Positions 1 to 15,442 are shown, counted from the first letter of the stretch. The stretch: DNA of 64,000 nt from Rhizobium sp. JAB6 (GCF_003024605.1 NZ_PYJQ01000005.1:496001-560000), one strand, 5' to 3'. Notes: a model not told the origin generated them from the letters alone. Numbers and translations: made by a program.

Positions 1-2089
1 CGCCAACCGCGCGCTCATGGGCTCGAACATGCAGCGTCAGGCCGTGCCGCTTCTGCGTGCCGAAGCTCCGTTCGTCGGCACGGGCATGGAGCCGGTCGTC
101 GCGCGTGACTCCGGTGCTGCCATCGGCGCCCGCCGCGGCGGCGTGGTCGACCAGGTCGACGCGACGCGTATCGTTATCCGCGCCACCGAGGACCTCGATC
201 CGTCGAAGTCCGGCGTCGATATCTACCGCCTGATGAAGTTCCAGCGTTCGAACCAGAACACCTGCGTCAACCAGCGCCCGCTGGTCACCGTCGGTGACGT
301 GGTCAACAAGGGCGACATTCTCGCAGACGGTCCGTCGACCGACCTCGGCGATCTGGCCCTCGGCCGCAACGTGCTCGTCGCGTTCATGCCGTGGAACGGC
401 TACAACTACGAAGACTCGATCCTGCTCTCCGAGCGCATCGTTGCCGACGACGTGTTCACCTCCATCCACATCGAAGAATTCGAAGTGATGGCGCGCGACA
501 CCAAGCTCGGTCCGGAAGAAATCACCCGCGACATCCCGAACGTTTCGGAAGAAGCGCTGAAGAACCTGGACGAAGCCGGCATCGTTTACATCGGCGCCGA
601 AGTTCAGCCGGGCGATATCCTCGTCGGCAAGATCACGCCGAAGGGCGAAAGCCCGATGACGCCGGAAGAAAAGCTCCTGCGCGCCATCTTCGGTGAAAAG
701 GCATCCGACGTTCGCGATACCTCCATGCGCATGCCGCCCGGCACCTACGGTACGGTCGTCGAAGTCCGCGTCTTCAACCGTCACGGCGTCGAAAAGGACG
801 AACGTGCCATGGCGATCGAGCGCGAAGAGATCGAACGCCTTGCCAAGGACCGTGACGACGAACAGGCGATCCTCGACCGTAACGTCTACGGCCGTCTGGT
901 CGAGATGCTGCGCGGTCAGGTTGCTCTTGCTGGTCCGAAGGGCTTCAAGAAGGGCACGGAACTGTCGAACGCAGTCGTTTCGGAGTATCCGCGTTCGCAG
1001 TGGTGGATGTTCGCCGTCGAGGACGAAAAGGTCCAGAGCGAGCTCGAAGCCCTGCGTGGCCAGTACGACGAATCCAAGTCGCGCCTCGAACAGCGCTTCA
1101 TGGACAAGGTCGAAAAGGTCCAGCGCGGCGACGAAATGCCTCCGGGCGTCATGAAGATGGTCAAGGTCTTCGTCGCTGTGAAGCGCAAGATCCAGCCGGG
1201 CGACAAGATGGCAGGCCGTCACGGGAACAAGGGCGTGGTCTCGCGCATTGTTCCGGTCGAGGACATGCCGTTCCTCGAAGACGGTACGCATGTCGATATC
1301 GTGCTGAACCCGCTTGGCGTTCCCTCGCGCATGAATGTCGGTCAGATTCTCGAAACGCACCTCGGCTGGGCTTGCGCCGGCATGGGCCGTCAGATCGGCG
1401 AACTGATCGAAGCCTACAAGGCGAGCGGCGACATCGAGCCTCTGCGCAAGACGATCGATCTGGTCGTCGGCGATGGCCCGAAGAGCGACGACGTTCACGA
1501 GTATGACGATGCATCGGTGCTGCGTCTGGCCGATCAGTGGAAGCGTGGCGTGTCCATCGCAACCCCGGTCTTCGACGGTGCCGGCGAAGCTGACGTCAAC
1601 AAGATGCTGGCAATGGCAGGTCTCAAGGAAACCGGTCAGTCGACGCTGTACGACGGACGTACCGGCGAGCAGTTCGACCGCCAGGTCACGGTTGGCTACA
1701 TCTACATGCTGAAGCTGAACCACCTTGTCGACGACAAGATCCACGCCCGTTCGATCGGACCGTACTCGCTCGTTACCCAGCAGCCGCTGGGCGGTAAGGC
1801 GCAGTTCGGCGGTCAGCGCTTCGGTGAAATGGAAGTCTGGGCGCTCGAAGCTTACGGTGCAGCCTACACGCTGCAGGAAATGCTCACGGTCAAGTCGGAC
1901 GACGTGGCCGGCCGTACCAAGGTCTACGAAGCCATCGTTCGTGGCGACGACACCTTCGAGGCGGGCATTCCGGAAAGCTTCAACGTTCTCGTCAAGGAAA
2001 TGCGCTCGCTGGGCCTCAGCGTCGAACTGGAAAACTCCAAGGTCGACGATCTGCAGACGGCAAGCCAGCTTCCCGACGCAGCCGAGTAA
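1..2089 (+). CDS. rpoB: RNA polymerase beta subunit, C-terminal part (5' end outside window)
   Basis: Catalytic beta subunit of RNA polymerase. The window enters the gene in frame at base 2, and about 695 C-terminal residues are present, corresponding roughly to E. coli RpoB from residue 680 on. The segment [11 protein letters not shown] (from base 17) matches the conserved region of the active-centre cleft. [12 protein letters not shown], encoded near 1200-1235, carries the lysines that contact the growing RNA end. The C-terminal clamp segment with [18 protein letters not shown] is intact. The rifampicin-resistance cluster lies upstream and cannot be judged. The gene ends in TAA, and rpoC follows after 174 bp. 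Confidence 0.98.
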   Translation, partial: ANRALMGSNMQRQAVPLLRAEAPFVGTGMEPVVARDSGAAIGARRGGVVDQVDATRIVIRATEDLDPSKSGVDIYRLMKFQRSNQNTCVNQRPLVTVGDVVNKGDILADGPSTDLGDLALGRNVLVAFMPWNGYNYEDSILLSERIVADDVFTSIHIEEFEVMARDTKLGPEEITRDIPNVSEEALKNLDEAGIVYIGAEVQPGDILVGKITPKGESPMTPEEKLLRAIFGEKASDVRDTSMRMPPGTYGTVVEVRVFNRHGVEKDERAMAIEREEIERLAKDRDDEQAILDRNVYGRLVEMLRGQVALAGPKGFKKGTELSNAVVSEYPRSQWWMFAVEDEKVQSELEALRGQYDESKSRLEQRFMDKVEKVQRGDEMPPGVMKMVKVFVAVKRKIQPGDKMAGRHGNKGVVSRIVPVEDMPFLEDGTHVDIVLNPLGVPSRMNVGQILETHLGWACAGMGRQIGELIEAYKASGDIEPLRKTIDLVVGDGPKSDDVHEYDDASVLRLADQWKRGVSIATPVFDGAGEADVNKMLAMAGLKETGQSTLYDGRTGEQFDRQVTVGYIYMLKLNHLVDDKIHARSIGPYSLVTQQPLGGKAQFGGQRFGEMEVWALEAYGAAYTLQEMLTVKSDDVAGRTKVYEAIVRGDDTFEAGIPESFNVLVKEMRSLGLSVELENSKVDDLQTASQLPDAAE

Positions 2090-2098
2090 TAGCCTGCG

Positions 2099-2125
2099 GG
2101 TGCGCGCTGTCGGTCAGCGCGCACC
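2099..2125 (+). other. Perfect 11-bp hairpin between rpoB and rpoC
   Basis: GGTGCGCGCTG pairs with CAGCGCGCACC around a 5-nt TCGGT loop, ten bases after the rpoB stop. No T-run follows, so it is more likely an RNA-processing or stability element than a terminator. The structure is seen directly; the role is inferred. Confidence 0.6.
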
Positions 2126-2263
2126 GCTTGGAATATTGCAGCGCCGTTGGCGTCTCTTAGGATGCATGGCGCCGCAAGGCGGTTTTAAAGCGTCAGTCCG
2201 GTTCCCGGGATTTGCCGGCACTGTTCGCAATTCGAGGGCGTTTCGCCCCTAAAGGAGATAGGC

Positions 2264-6472
<4,209 letters not shown>

Positions 6473-6497
6473 GCGTGGTCTGAATTGACAAAAATCA

Positions 6498-6530
6498 AAA
6501 CCGCCCGGAGCGATCCGGGCGGTTTCTTTT
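6498..6530 (+). terminator. Bidirectional intrinsic terminator after rpoC
   Basis: AAACCGCCCGGA pairs perfectly with TCCGGGCGGTTT (12 bp, loop GCGA), followed by CTTTTT on the + strand. On the - strand it is followed by TTGATTTTT. It can therefore end both rpoBC and the convergent small gene at 6589-6882. Confidence 0.92.
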
Positions 6531-6588
6531 TATGCGACGCTAAGATCGATGGGGCGAGGGGAGGCCGCTCCGCTAGCGGCCGTCCAGA

Positions 6589-6882
6589 TCAGCGGAAACG
6601 GATGATCGCGACTTCGCCTTCGAGCGCGCCCTGATAGGCGGAGGCATGGGGCTCTTCGTCCGGTATATCCGTCAGGAGACCGATCTGATCGAGGTCGGCC
6701 TCAATGAAGCCCTCTTCGGCCAGCGCGTTGAGCGCCTCGCGCACGGCGGTATCGTCGTCAGGCGCTTTCAGCATGACATGCAAGTCGACGCCTTCGCCGC
6801 CATCGGTCTCGTAGCCCTTGCCGATGATGATGAAGACCATGGGGCCGTCGGAATTGTTGTCGTTGTCTGGCGCAGTAATCAT
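6589..6882 (-). CDS. Small acidic conserved protein of unknown function
   Basis: 97 aa with no family I recognise. The N-terminus is short and polar (MITAPDNDNNSDG). It is followed by a hydrophobic strand MVFIIIGKG and a mixed alpha/beta body rich in Asp and Glu; no signal peptide or membrane segment. AAGGAAG precedes the ATG at good spacing, and codon use matches the neighbours, which supports a real gene. It is convergent with rpoC, shares its terminator, and is divergent from the rpsL promoter region. The location between two essential operons and the ligand-domain-like composition suggest a cytosolic accessory protein, but this is inference. Confidence 0.7.
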   Translation of the reverse strand: MITAPDNDNNSDGPMVFIIIGKGYETDGGEGVDLHVMLKAPDDDTAVREALNALAEEGFIEADLDQIGLLTDIPDEEPHASAYQGALEGEVAIIRFR

Positions 6883-7391
6883 GGATCTTCCTTCGGGAGT
6901 ATCGAATCGACCCGGCGATTCCTTTTCGCCGCGCGGGTCCGTCGGATGGAAATGTTCTTGCGTGATTCCTTATAGGGATTTTGACGAAATACCAAAGTCC
7001 ATCTTGCCGAAGGGGAGGCATTTCCGTATCCAATGCGTCAAATGGCTGGTTTGGCCGGGGTTTCCGGGCTTTGTGACAAAGATAATTTCTTAACCGGCCT
7101 TGACGAACCGGCGGGAAACCAGTAGTACCGCCGCCATCGGAACCCATGTGAGACATGGCTATTCGGGACGACGCGTCCTGGAGTTCACCTCAAACAAGGT
7201 TCTAAACGCACGTTGAAGACACGAATGCTGCACGCACGACGCCACTTTGGGTGTCCTCTGCTTTTCTGTGGTCCATCTGCGAGAGCGGATCGGGCCACGT
7301 TTTGCGCATTGAGACGAACGTGTGTCGGTGCCGGTGACGGCGAAAGTCATGCCCGCAAGGGTGTCGAGATAGATTTACAAGGGATGGTTGA
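6883..7391. promoter_or_regulatory. Divergent promoter region and long leader of the str operon
   Basis: 509 bp without a convincing gene; the short ORFs here lack ribosome sites or run into rpsL out of frame. A plausible rhizobial promoter for rpsL is CTTGAC at 7099-7104 with TAGTAC at 7123-7128, about 17 bp apart. That would give a leader of roughly 255 nt before the rpsL ATG. The -10 match is weak, so the exact start is uncertain. No recognisable riboswitch was found. Confidence 0.4.
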
Positions 7392-7763
7392 ATGCCTACC
7401 GTAAACCAGCTGATCCGCAAGCCTCGCCAGGCGCAGGTAAAGCGTAACAAGGTTCCCGCTCTTCAGGAGAACCCGCAGAAGCGCGGTGTTTGCACCCGCG
7501 TCTACACGACGACGCCGAAGAAGCCGAACTCGGCTCTGCGTAAGGTCGCAAAGATCCGCCTGACCAACGGCTTCGAAGTCATTGGTTACATCCCCGGTGA
7601 AGGTCACAACCTTCAGGAACACTCTGTCGTCATGATCCGTGGCGGCCGCGTTAAGGACCTTCCGGGTGTTCGCTACCACATCATCCGCGGCGTTCTCGAT
7701 ACCCAGGGTGTCAAGAACCGCAAGCAGCGCCGTTCGAAGTACGGTGCAAAGCGTCCGAAGTAA
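7392..7763 (+). CDS. rpsL: 30S ribosomal protein S12
   Basis: Decoding-centre protein of the 30S subunit, 123 aa, full length. [13 protein letters not shown] places wild-type Lys at position 43, and GGRVKDLPG places Lys at 88. These are the classical streptomycin-resistance positions, so the sequence predicts a streptomycin-sensitive S12 (family knowledge). It is first gene of the rpsL-rpsG-fusA-tuf operon. Confidence 0.99.
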
Positions 7764-7843
7764 TTCGGTTTTTAGATAATCCGGCGCTGCGCGAGGTTCT
7801 CCGCGTGGTTGAGCGTCGCAACAGTTGAGAGACGAGAAGTTAT

Positions 7844-8314
7844 ATGTCCCGACGTCATAGAGCAGAAAAGCGCGAGATCAATCCGGACCCGAAGTTCGGC
7901 GATCTGGTCGTTACCAAGTTCATGAATGCCATCATGCTGGACGGCAAGAAGTCCGTAGCGGAAAACATCGTATATGGCGCATTTGACGCCGTGCAGGGCA
8001 AGGCAAAGCAGGAGCCGCTCGGCGTGTTCCATCAGGCTTTGGATAACATCGCTCCGCACGTTGAAGTCCGCTCGCGCCGCGTTGGTGGTGCTACGTACCA
8101 GGTTCCGGTCGATGTGCGTCCTGAGCGCCGTCAGGCTCTGGCGATCCGCTGGCTGATCACTGCTGCTCGCAAGCGTAACGAGACGACGATGATCGATCGT
8201 CTCTGCGGCGAACTTCTCGATGCCTCCAACAACCGCGGCGCTGCCGTCAAGAAGCGCGAAGACACGCACAAGATGGCCGATGCCAACCGTGCGTTCTCGC
8301 ATTATCGCTGGTAA
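7844..8314 (+). CDS. rpsG: 30S ribosomal protein S7
   Basis: Primary 16S-rRNA-binding protein that nucleates the 30S head, 156 aa, full length. It begins [16 protein letters not shown] and contains the conserved [27 protein letters not shown] segment (residues about 86-107). It lies 80 bp after rpsL in the str operon. In E. coli, S7 represses this operon translationally; the rpsL-rpsG gap could hold such a site, but I cannot demonstrate one. Confidence 0.99.
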   Translation: MSRRHRAEKREINPDPKFGDLVVTKFMNAIMLDGKKSVAENIVYGAFDAVQGKAKQEPLGVFHQALDNIAPHVEVRSRRVGGATYQVPVDVRPERRQALAIRWLITAARKRNETTMIDRLCGELLDASNNRGAAVKKREDTHKMADANRAFSHYRW

Positions 8315-8344
8315 TCCCGAACGGTTTCGGAAAGGCAGTCCACA

Positions 8345-10444
8345 ATGGCTCGCGCATATAAAATCGAAGACTACCGCAATTTCGGTATCATGGCGCATAT
8401 CGACGCCGGCAAGACCACGACGACCGAGCGTATTCTTTACTACACCGGTAAGTCGCACAAGATCGGCGAAGTTCACGATGGCGCTGCCACGATGGACTGG
8501 ATGGAGCAGGAGCAGGAGCGTGGCATCACGATCACCTCTGCTGCTACCACGACCTTCTGGAAGGGCCGCGACGGCAAGACCCGCCGCTTCAACATCATCG
8601 ACACCCCCGGCCACGTAGACTTCACCATCGAAGTCGAGCGTTCGCTGCGCGTTCTCGACGGCGCCATCGCGCTCCTCGACGCCAATGCCGGCGTTGAGCC
8701 GCAGACGGAAACCGTCTGGCGTCAGGCTGAGAAGTATCATGTTCCGCGCATGATCTTCTGCAACAAGATGGACAAGACCGGCGCCGACTTCTATCGCTCG
8801 GTCGAGATGATCAAGACCCGCCTCGGCGCGACCGCAGTTGTCATGCAGCTGCCGATCGGCGCTGAAAGCGACTTCAAGGGCGTTATCGACCTGGTCGAGA
8901 TGAATGCTCTGATCTGGCGCGACGAGTCGCTCGGCGCCCAGTGGGACGTCGTCGAAATCCCGGAAGACATGAAGGCCAAGGCTGAAGAATATCGCGAAAA
9001 GCTGATCGAGACCGTTGTCGAGATCGATGAAGCCGCGATGGAAGCCTATCTCGAAGGCAATCTGCCTGACAACGACAAGATCCGCGAACTCGTTCGTCGC
9101 GGCACGATCGACGTCAAGTTCCATCCGATGTTCTGCGGTACCGCCTTCAAGAACAAGGGTGTTCAGCCGCTCCTCGACGCCGTTGTCGATTACCTGCCGT
9201 CGCCGCTCGACATTCCGGCGATCAAGGGCATCGATGCCAAGACCGAAGCCGAGATCGAGCGTCACGCTGACGATAACGAGCCGCTTTCCATGCTCGCGTT
9301 CAAGATCATGAACGACCCGTTCGTCGGTTCGCTCACCTTCGCCCGCATCTACTCCGGCAAGCTGGAGAAGGGCGTTTCTGTCATGAATACGGTCAAGGAC
9401 AAGCGCGAGCGCGTCGGCCGCATGCTGCAGATGCACTCCAACTCGCGTGAAGACATCGAAGAAGCCTATGCAGGCGACATCGTTGCTCTCGCCGGCCTCA
9501 AGGAAACCACCACGGGCGACACGCTCTGCGATCCCCTGAAGCCGGTTATCCTGGAGCGCATGGAGTTCCCCGAGCCGGTCATCCAGATCGCCATCGAGCC
9601 GAAGTCCAAGGGCGACCAGGAAAAGATGGGCCTTGCGCTCAACCGCCTGGCTGCAGAGGACCCGTCCTTCCGCGTCAAGACCGACCAGGAATCCGGCCAG
9701 ACCATCATCGCGGGCATGGGCGAACTGCACCTCGACATCATCGTCGACCGCATGCGTCGCGAGTTCAAGGTTGAAGCAAACGTGGGCGCTCCGCAGGTTG
9801 CTTACCGCGAAACCATCACGCGCCTGACGGAAAAGGACTACACGCACAAGAAGCAGACCGGTGGCACCGGTCAGTTCGCTCGCGTCAAGCTCGTATTCGA
9901 GCCGAACCCGGAAGGCGAAGACTTCAAGTTCGAGTCCAAGATCGTCGGCGGTGCTGTTCCGAAGGAATACATCCCGGGCGTTCAGAAGGGTATCGAAAGC
10001 GTTCTGTCTTCGGGCCCGCTGGCTGGCTTCCCGATGCTCGGCGTCAAGGCGACGCTGATCGACGGTGCCTTCCATGACGTCGACTCGTCGGTTCTGGCCT
10101 TCGAAATCGCTGCTCGCGCTTGCTTCCGTGAAGCAGCCCGCGAAGCCGGCGCTCAGCTCCTTGAGCCGATGATGAAGGTCGAAGTCGTGACGCCGGAAGA
10201 TTACGTCGGTGACGTTATCGGTGACCTGAACTCTCGCCGTGGTCAGATCCAGGGCCAGGAGAGCCGCGGTATCGCCGTCGTCATCAGCGCGAACGTCCCG
10301 CTGGCGAACATGTTCAAGTACGTCGATAACCTGCGTTCGATGTCTCAGGGTCGTGCGCAGTACACGATGACCTTCGACCACTACGCGCCGGTTCCGTCGA
10401 ACGTCGCACAGGAAATCCAGGCAAAGTATTCCGGTCAGAAGTGA
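8345..10444 (+). CDS. fusA: Elongation factor G
   Basis: Translocase GTPase, 699 aa. The G1 motif AHIDAGKT is at residues 17-24. The switch segment [11 protein letters not shown], the G3 DTPGHVDF and the G4 NKMD are all present. Domains II to V follow in the usual order, including the conserved domain IV region [20 protein letters not shown]. It starts 30 bp after rpsG. The length and motifs fit canonical EF-G rather than a tetracycline-resistance paralogue. Confidence 0.99.
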   Translation: MARAYKIEDYRNFGIMAHIDAGKTTTTERILYYTGKSHKIGEVHDGAATMDWMEQEQERGITITSAATTTFWKGRDGKTRRFNIIDTPGHVDFTIEVERSLRVLDGAIALLDANAGVEPQTETVWRQAEKYHVPRMIFCNKMDKTGADFYRSVEMIKTRLGATAVVMQLPIGAESDFKGVIDLVEMNALIWRDESLGAQWDVVEIPEDMKAKAEEYREKLIETVVEIDEAAMEAYLEGNLPDNDKIRELVRRGTIDVKFHPMFCGTAFKNKGVQPLLDAVVDYLPSPLDIPAIKGIDAKTEAEIERHADDNEPLSMLAFKIMNDPFVGSLTFARIYSGKLEKGVSVMNTVKDKRERVGRMLQMHSNSREDIEEAYAGDIVALAGLKETTTGDTLCDPLKPVILERMEFPEPVIQIAIEPKSKGDQEKMGLALNRLAAEDPSFRVKTDQESGQTIIAGMGELHLDIIVDRMRREFKVEANVGAPQVAYRETITRLTEKDYTHKKQTGGTGQFARVKLVFEPNPEGEDFKFESKIVGGAVPKEYIPGVQKGIESVLSSGPLAGFPMLGVKATLIDGAFHDVDSSVLAFEIAARACFREAAREAGAQLLEPMMKVEVVTPEDYVGDVIGDLNSRRGQIQGQESRGIAVVISANVPLANMFKYVDNLRSMSQGRAQYTMTFDHYAPVPSNVAQEIQAKYSGQK

Positions 10445-10510
10445 CCGGAATACCAATTGACCGATAACAAGAATTGATCCCCCAGGGGACAGGAAAACGG
10501 AGAGCCGAAA

Positions 10511-11686
10511 ATGGCAAAGAGTAAGTTTGAGCGCAATAAGCCGCACGTTAACATCGGTACGATCGGTCACGTTGACCACGGCAAGACGTCCTTGACGGCA
10601 GCGATCACGAAGTACTTCGGCGAGTTCAAGGCGTATGACCAAATCGACGCGGCTCCGGAAGAGAAGGCCCGTGGCATCACGATCTCGACGGCCCACGTTG
10701 AATACGAGACGCCGAACCGTCACTATGCGCACGTTGACTGCCCCGGCCACGCCGACTACGTGAAGAACATGATCACGGGTGCCGCTCAGATGGACGGCGC
10801 GATCCTGGTTTGCTCCGCCGCCGACGGCCCGATGCCGCAGACGCGCGAGCACATTCTGCTCGCCCGCCAGGTTGGCGTTCCGGCGATCGTCGTATTCCTG
10901 AACAAGGTCGACCAGGTTGACGACGCCGAGCTTCTGGAACTCGTCGAGCTCGAAGTTCGCGAACTTCTGTCGTCCTACGACTTCCCGGGCGACGACATCC
11001 CGGTCGTCAAGGGTTCGGCGCTGGCTGCGCTTGAAGATTCGGACAAGAAGATCGGCGAAGATGCGATCCGCGAGCTGATGGCTCAGGTTGACGCCTATAT
11101 CCCGACGCCCGAGCGTCCGATCGACCAGCCGTTCCTGATGCCGATCGAAGACGTGTTCTCGATCTCCGGCCGTGGTACGGTTGTGACGGGCCGCGTCGAG
11201 CGTGGCGTGATCAAGGTTGGTGAAGAAGTCGAGATCGTCGGCATTCGTCCGACGTCGAAGACGACGGTGACCGGCGTTGAAATGTTCCGCAAGCTGCTCG
11301 ACCAGGGCCAGGCCGGCGACAACATTGGCGCGCTGATCCGCGGTGTGAACCGTGACGGCGTCGAGCGTGGTCAGATCCTGTGCAAGCCGGGTTCTGTGAA
11401 GCCGCACAAGAAGTTCAAGGCCGAAGCCTACATCCTGACGAAGGAAGAAGGCGGCCGTCATACGCCGTTCTTCACGAACTACCGTCCGCAGTTCTACTTC
11501 CGTACGACGGACGTGACGGGCATCGTGACGCTTCCGGAAGGCACGGAAATGGTTATGCCTGGCGACAACGTGACGGTTGACGTCGAGCTGATCGTTCCGA
11601 TCGCGATGGAAGAAAAGCTTCGCTTCGCCATCCGCGAAGGCGGCCGCACCGTCGGCGCTGGCATCGTGGCATCGATCGTCGAGTAA
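10511..11686 (+). CDS. tuf: Elongation factor Tu
   Basis: GTPase that delivers aminoacyl-tRNA to the ribosome, 391 aa. The P-loop GHVDHGKT is at residues 19-26. [16 protein letters not shown] and the C-terminal domain ending AGIVASIVE are intact. Rhizobia commonly carry two nearly identical tuf copies; only this one is in the window. The next gap is 308 bp, long enough for a new promoter ahead of the S10 operon. Confidence 0.99.
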   Translation: MAKSKFERNKPHVNIGTIGHVDHGKTSLTAAITKYFGEFKAYDQIDAAPEEKARGITISTAHVEYETPNRHYAHVDCPGHADYVKNMITGAAQMDGAILVCSAADGPMPQTREHILLARQVGVPAIVVFLNKVDQVDDAELLELVELEVRELLSSYDFPGDDIPVVKGSALAALEDSDKKIGEDAIRELMAQVDAYIPTPERPIDQPFLMPIEDVFSISGRGTVVTGRVERGVIKVGEEVEIVGIRPTSKTTVTGVEMFRKLLDQGQAGDNIGALIRGVNRDGVERGQILCKPGSVKPHKKFKAEAYILTKEEGGRHTPFFTNYRPQFYFRTTDVTGIVTLPEGTEMVMPGDNVTVDVELIVPIAMEEKLRFAIREGGRTVGAGIVASIVE

Positions 11687-11994
11687 TTCGAAGACGGCCG
11701 CTCCATCCAAGCGGCCGATTCGATGACAATATTATGATGCAAGCGGCACTAGCCGCTTGCTTATGACATAGAAATGTTGCAAATGGCGCGCGAGCGCGAT
11801 TTGCGCGCTGCTTCGGGTAACGAAGCGGCCAGTGAAATTAACAATAAGGTGGGCCGAAAGGCCTAAAGAGTGGATAGGGATGCCGCAGTCGGCGTCCCTC
11901 TCGATCTTTGAAACCGGTGGTCCGCCTTAGGAAACAGAACAAACCGTGCCTTTTCGAGAGGCACGCGAGATAACAAACACAAGGATAACGTCGA
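11687..11994. promoter_or_regulatory. tuf-rpsJ intergenic region with four hairpins
   Basis: 308 bp without a gene. Four stem-loops are visible on the + strand: 11739-11760 (GCAAGCGGC/GCCGCTTGC, 9 bp), 11779-11804 (GCAAAT..CGCG/CGCG..ATTTGC with a GG bulge), 11877-11898 (9 bp with one G.U, loop CAGT) and 11945-11965 (CGTGCCT/AGGCACG). None is followed by a clear T-run. The place is where the S10 operon leader sits in other bacteria, so an autoregulatory leader is plausible; the promoter itself could not be assigned. Confidence 0.5.
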
Positions 11995-12303
11995 ATGAAC
12001 GGCCAAAATATCCGCATTCGCCTGAAGGCGTTCGATCACCGGATTCTCGATGCTTCCACGCGCGAGATCGTGTCGACGGCGAAGCGCACCGGTGCAAGCG
12101 TCCGGGGCCCCGTTCCGCTTCCGACTCGTATCGAGAAGTTTACGGTAAACCGGTCCCCGCACATCGACAAGAAGAGCCGCGAGCAGTTCGAGATGCGCAC
12201 GCATAAGCGCCTCCTCGACATCGTTGATCCGACCCCGCAGACGGTAGACGCGCTGATGAAGCTCGATCTCGCCGCCGGTGTCGATGTTGAGATCAAGCTC
12301 TGA
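11995..12303 (+). CDS. rpsJ: 30S ribosomal protein S10
   Basis: 30S head protein, also NusE in antitermination complexes, 102 aa, full length. It starts [16 protein letters not shown] after CAAGGATAAC. The [15 protein letters not shown] loop and the C-terminal strand are conserved. It is the first gene of the S10 operon, which continues with overlaps or short gaps to rpsQ. Confidence 0.99.
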   Translation: MNGQNIRIRLKAFDHRILDASTREIVSTAKRTGASVRGPVPLPTRIEKFTVNRSPHIDKKSREQFEMRTHKRLLDIVDPTPQTVDALMKLDLAAGVDVEIKL

Positions 12304-12342
12304 GACCTCCGGTCCTCGAGCTGAGTGAGAAGGATTGAACCG

Positions 12343-12984
12343 ATGCGTTCAGGTGTGATTGCACAGAAGGTGGGAATGACCCGCGTCTACAACGACGCCG
12401 GCGAGCATGTCCCGGTTACCGTATTGCGTATGGAAGGCTGCCAGGTCGTAGCCCAGCGCACAGTTGAAAAGAATGGCTACACCGCAGTTCAGCTGGGTGC
12501 CGGCCAGGCTAAGGTTAAGAACACGACGAAGGCTCTTCGTGGCCATTTCGCCGTTGCAAGCGTAGAGCCGAAGGCCAAGCTCGCAGAATTCCGTGTGACG
12601 GAAGACAATCTGCTCGCAGTCGGCACCGAGCTCAACGCAGGTCACTTCACGGCGGGCCAGCTCGTCGACGTGACCGGCACGACGATCGGTAAGGGCTTTG
12701 CCGGCGCCATCAAGCGCCACGGCTTCGGCGGTCTGCGCGCCACGCACGGTGTGTCGGTTTCGCACCGTTCGCACGGTTCGACCGGTTCGCGCCAGGACCC
12801 GGGCAAGGTGTTCAAGAACAAGAAGATGGCTGGTCACATGGGCCAGACCCGCGTCACGACGCAGAACCTTGAAGTGGTATCGACCGACGAAGATCGTGGT
12901 CTGATCCTGGTCAAGGGTGCGGTTCCCGGCTCCAAGGGTGCCTGGATCATCGTGCGCGACGCCGTCAAGTCGGCAGCGAAGTAA
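12343..12984 (+). CDS. rplC: 50S ribosomal protein L3
   Basis: Early 23S-rRNA-binding protein near the peptidyl-transferase centre, 213 aa. I chose the ATG at 12343 ([16 protein letters not shown]) because AGGA lies 8 nt upstream; a GTG 18 bp earlier would extend into the ribosome site. The long loop [18 protein letters not shown] reaches the catalytic centre and contains the glutamine methylated in enteric L3 (family knowledge). Confidence 0.98.
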   Translation: MRSGVIAQKVGMTRVYNDAGEHVPVTVLRMEGCQVVAQRTVEKNGYTAVQLGAGQAKVKNTTKALRGHFAVASVEPKAKLAEFRVTEDNLLAVGTELNAGHFTAGQLVDVTGTTIGKGFAGAIKRHGFGGLRATHGVSVSHRSHGSTGSRQDPGKVFKNKKMAGHMGQTRVTTQNLEVVSTDEDRGLILVKGAVPGSKGAWIIVRDAVKSAAK

Positions 12985-12997
12985 GGGAGCCAAACCA

Positions 12998-13618
12998 ATG
13001 GAATTCAACGTCAAGACCCTTGAGGGCAAAGACGCCGGGAAGGTTTCCCTTTCTGATGCGATTTTCGGCCTCGAGCCGCGTGAAGACATTCTCGCTCGCG
13101 TCGTTCGCTGGCAGCTTGCCAAGAAGCAGCAGGGCACGCATCAGGCAAAGGGCCGCGCAGACGTAGCGCGCACCGGTGCCAAGATGTACAAGCAGAAGGG
13201 TACGGGCCGCGCTCGTCACCATTCGGCTCGCGCTCCGCAGTTCCGCGGCGGTGGTAAGGCTCACGGCCCGGTCGCCCGCAGCCATGAGCATGATCTGCCG
13301 AAGAAGGTTCGCGCCCTCGGCCTGCGTCATGCTCTCTCGGCCAAGTTTAAGGCTGAAGACGTGATTGTTATCGACAATCTCGTCGCTACCGAAGCCAAGA
13401 CCAAGGCACTCGCTGGCGCTTTCGAGACGCTCGGCCTGACGAACGCTCTGTTCATCGGCGGTGCTGAACTCGACAGCAACTTCAAGCTCGCAGCCCAGAA
13501 CATCCCGAATATCGATGTTCTGCCGGTTCAGGGCATCAACGTTTACGACATCCTGCGCCGCGGCAAGCTCGTGCTGTCCAAGGCTGCAGTTGAAGCTCTA
13601 GAGGAGCGATTCAAGTGA
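12998..13618 (+). CDS. rplD: 50S ribosomal protein L4
   Basis: Exit-tunnel protein, 206 aa. The ATG at 12998 gives the family N-terminus [14 protein letters not shown]; a longer frame starting at 12917 lies inside rplC and is not used. The tunnel loop with [19 protein letters not shown] (residues about 65-85) is intact, so no macrolide-type deletion is evident. In E. coli L4 autoregulates the S10 operon. The last 4 bases overlap the rplW start. Confidence 0.98.
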   Translation: MEFNVKTLEGKDAGKVSLSDAIFGLEPREDILARVVRWQLAKKQQGTHQAKGRADVARTGAKMYKQKGTGRARHHSARAPQFRGGGKAHGPVARSHEHDLPKKVRALGLRHALSAKFKAEDVIVIDNLVATEAKTKALAGAFETLGLTNALFIGGAELDSNFKLAAQNIPNIDVLPVQGINVYDILRRGKLVLSKAAVEALEERFK

Positions 13619-13908
13619 CGGATCTTCGCCATTACGATGTGATCGTTTCTCCTGCGATCACCGAAAAGTCCACGCTGCTTTCGGACAATAACCAGGTTGT
13701 TTTCAACGTTGCCAAGACCGCGACGAAGCCGGAAATCAAGGCTGCCGTCGAAGCGCTCTTCGGCGTCAAGGTTACGGCCGTTAACACTCTGCTGCGCCTC
13801 GGCAAGACCAAGCGGTTCAAGGGTCTCGTCGGCAAGCAGAAGGACGTGAAGAAGGCTGTTGTGACGCTCGCCGAAGGCCAGTCGATCGACGTCTCCACCG
13901 GTCTCTGA
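13615..13908 (+). CDS. rplW: 50S ribosomal protein L23
   Basis: Exit-site protein that docks trigger factor and SRP, 97 aa, full length. It starts with GTG in a GTGA overlap with the rplD stop, which implies translational coupling. [11 protein letters not shown] near the N-terminus and the [21 protein letters not shown] extension are characteristic. Confidence 0.98.
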   Translation: MTDLRHYDVIVSPAITEKSTLLSDNNQVVFNVAKTATKPEIKAAVEALFGVKVTAVNTLLRLGKTKRFKGLVGKQKDVKKAVVTLAEGQSIDVSTGL

Positions 13909-13919
13909 GGAATAAGAAA

Positions 13920-14756
13920 ATGGCATTGAAAACATTCAATCCGACGACCCCGAGCCAGCGTCAGCTGGTCATTGTCGATCGCTCCTCGCTCTACAAGGGC
14001 AAGCCGGTCAAGTCGCTGACCGAAGGCCTCACCTCCAAGGGTGGCCGTAACAACACCGGCCGCATCACCGTCCGTTTCCAGGGCGGTGGTCACAAGCGCA
14101 GCTATCGTCTGGTGGACTTCAAGCGTCGCAAGTTCGACGTTGAAGCAACCGTCGAGCGTATCGAATACGATCCGAACCGTACCGCTTACATCGCTCTGGT
14201 GAAGTATACGGACGGCGAACTGGCCTATATCCTCGCTCCGCAGCGTCTCGCTTCGGGCGACAAGGTCATCGCCTCGGAAAAGGCAGTGGACGTGAAGCCG
14301 GGCAACACCATGCCGCTTCAGTTCATTCCGGTCGGCTCCATCATCCACAATGTGGAAATGAAGCCGGGCAAGGGCGGTCAGATCGCCCGCTCCGCCGGTT
14401 CCTACGCTCAGCTCGTCGGTCGTGACCAGGGCATGGCGATCCTTCGCCTGAACTCGGGCGAACAGCGCCTCGTGCACGGCACCTGCCTTGCAACGATCGG
14501 TGCGGTTTCGAACCCGGATCACGGCAACATCAACGACGGTAAGGCCGGTCGTTCGCGTTGGCGTGGCAAGAAGCCGCATAACCGCGGCGTTGTCATGAAC
14601 CCGGTCGACCATCCGCACGGCGGTGGTGAAGGCCGCACCTCCGGTGGTCGCCATCCGGTGACCCCATGGGGCAAGCCGACCAAGGGCAAGCGTACGCGGT
14701 CGAACAAGTCGACCGACAAGATGATTATGCGCTCGCGCCATCAGCGCAAGAAGTAA
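13920..14756 (+). CDS. rplB: 50S ribosomal protein L2
   Basis: Large-subunit core protein at the subunit interface, 278 aa, full length. [17 protein letters not shown] opens the protein. The C-terminal [20 protein letters not shown] segment carries the conserved histidine required for peptidyl-transferase assembly. It lies 11 bp after rplW. Confidence 0.99.
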   Translation: MALKTFNPTTPSQRQLVIVDRSSLYKGKPVKSLTEGLTSKGGRNNTGRITVRFQGGGHKRSYRLVDFKRRKFDVEATVERIEYDPNRTAYIALVKYTDGELAYILAPQRLASGDKVIASEKAVDVKPGNTMPLQFIPVGSIIHNVEMKPGKGGQIARSAGSYAQLVGRDQGMAILRLNSGEQRLVHGTCLATIGAVSNPDHGNINDGKAGRSRWRGKKPHNRGVVMNPVDHPHGGGEGRTSGGRHPVTPWGKPTKGKRTRSNKSTDKMIMRSRHQRKK

Positions 14757-14771
14757 GAGAGGAAGTCTCAA

Positions 14772-15050
14772 GTGGCTCGTTCAGTATGGAAAGGTCCGTT
14801 TGTTGACGGCTATCTTCTCAAGAAGGCTGAGAAGGTGCGTGAAGGCGGACGTAACGAAGTAATCAAGATGTGGAGCCGCCGCTCCACCATCATGCCGCAG
14901 TTCGTTGGTCTCACCTTCGGCGTCTACAACGGCAGCAAGCACATTCCGGTCAGCGTCAATGAGGACATGGTCGGGCACAAGTTCGGCGAGTTCGCCCCGA
15001 CCCGTACCTATTATGGTCACGGTGCGGACAAGAAGGCGAAGAGGAAGTAA
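14772..15050 (+). CDS. rpsS: 30S ribosomal protein S19
   Basis: 30S head protein, 92 aa, full length. It starts with GTG at 14772 ([19 protein letters not shown]), preceded by GAGAGGAAG. The conserved [20 protein letters not shown] block and the [13 protein letters not shown]-terminus are present. Confidence 0.98.
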   Translation: MARSVWKGPFVDGYLLKKAEKVREGGRNEVIKMWSRRSTIMPQFVGLTFGVYNGSKHIPVSVNEDMVGHKFGEFAPTRTYYGHGADKKAKRK

Positions 15051-15052
15051 CA

Positions 15053-15442
15053 ATGGGCAAGGCAAAAACCGAACGCCGGCTGAAGGACAATGAAGCGCAG
15101 GCAGTTGCGCGCACGCTCCGCGTCAGCCCGCAGAAGCTCAACCTGGTCGCGGCTTCCATCCGCGGCAAGAAGGTTGACCGCGCGCTCGCAGAGCTGGAAT
15201 TCTCGCGCAAGCGTATCGCTGGCGCCGTGAAGAAGACGCTCGAATCTGCGATCGCCAATGCAGAAAACAACCACGATCTCGACGTTGACTCGCTGGTCGT
15301 AGCGGAAGCTTACGTCGGTAAGTCGATCGTCATGAAGCGTTTCCACGCTCGTGGTCGTGGCCGCGCATCTCGCATCGAGCGTCCGTTTGCGCACCTAACG
15401 ATCGTCGTTCGTGAAGTGGAAGCTCAAGGGGAGGCCGCATAA
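15053..15442 (+). CDS. rplV: 50S ribosomal protein L22
   Basis: Exit-tunnel protein, 129 aa. The beta-hairpin reaching the tunnel constriction is seen in the segment [19 protein letters not shown], without insertions. The TAA stop shares its last base with the rpsC ATG. Confidence 0.98.
   Translation: MGKAKTERRLKDNEAQAVARTLRVSPQKLNLVAASIRGKKVDRALAELEFSRKRIAGAVKKTLESAIANAENNHDLDVDSLVVAEAYVGKSIVMKRFHARGRGRASRIERPFAHLTIVVREVEAQGEAA

Noticed and set aside
7772..11710. Antisense open frame of 1312 codons opposite rpsG, fusA and tuf
   Set aside because: It mirrors highly expressed genes that avoid TTA, CTA and TCA codons, which leaves the reverse frame free of stops. The composition is not protein-like and there is no ribosome site.
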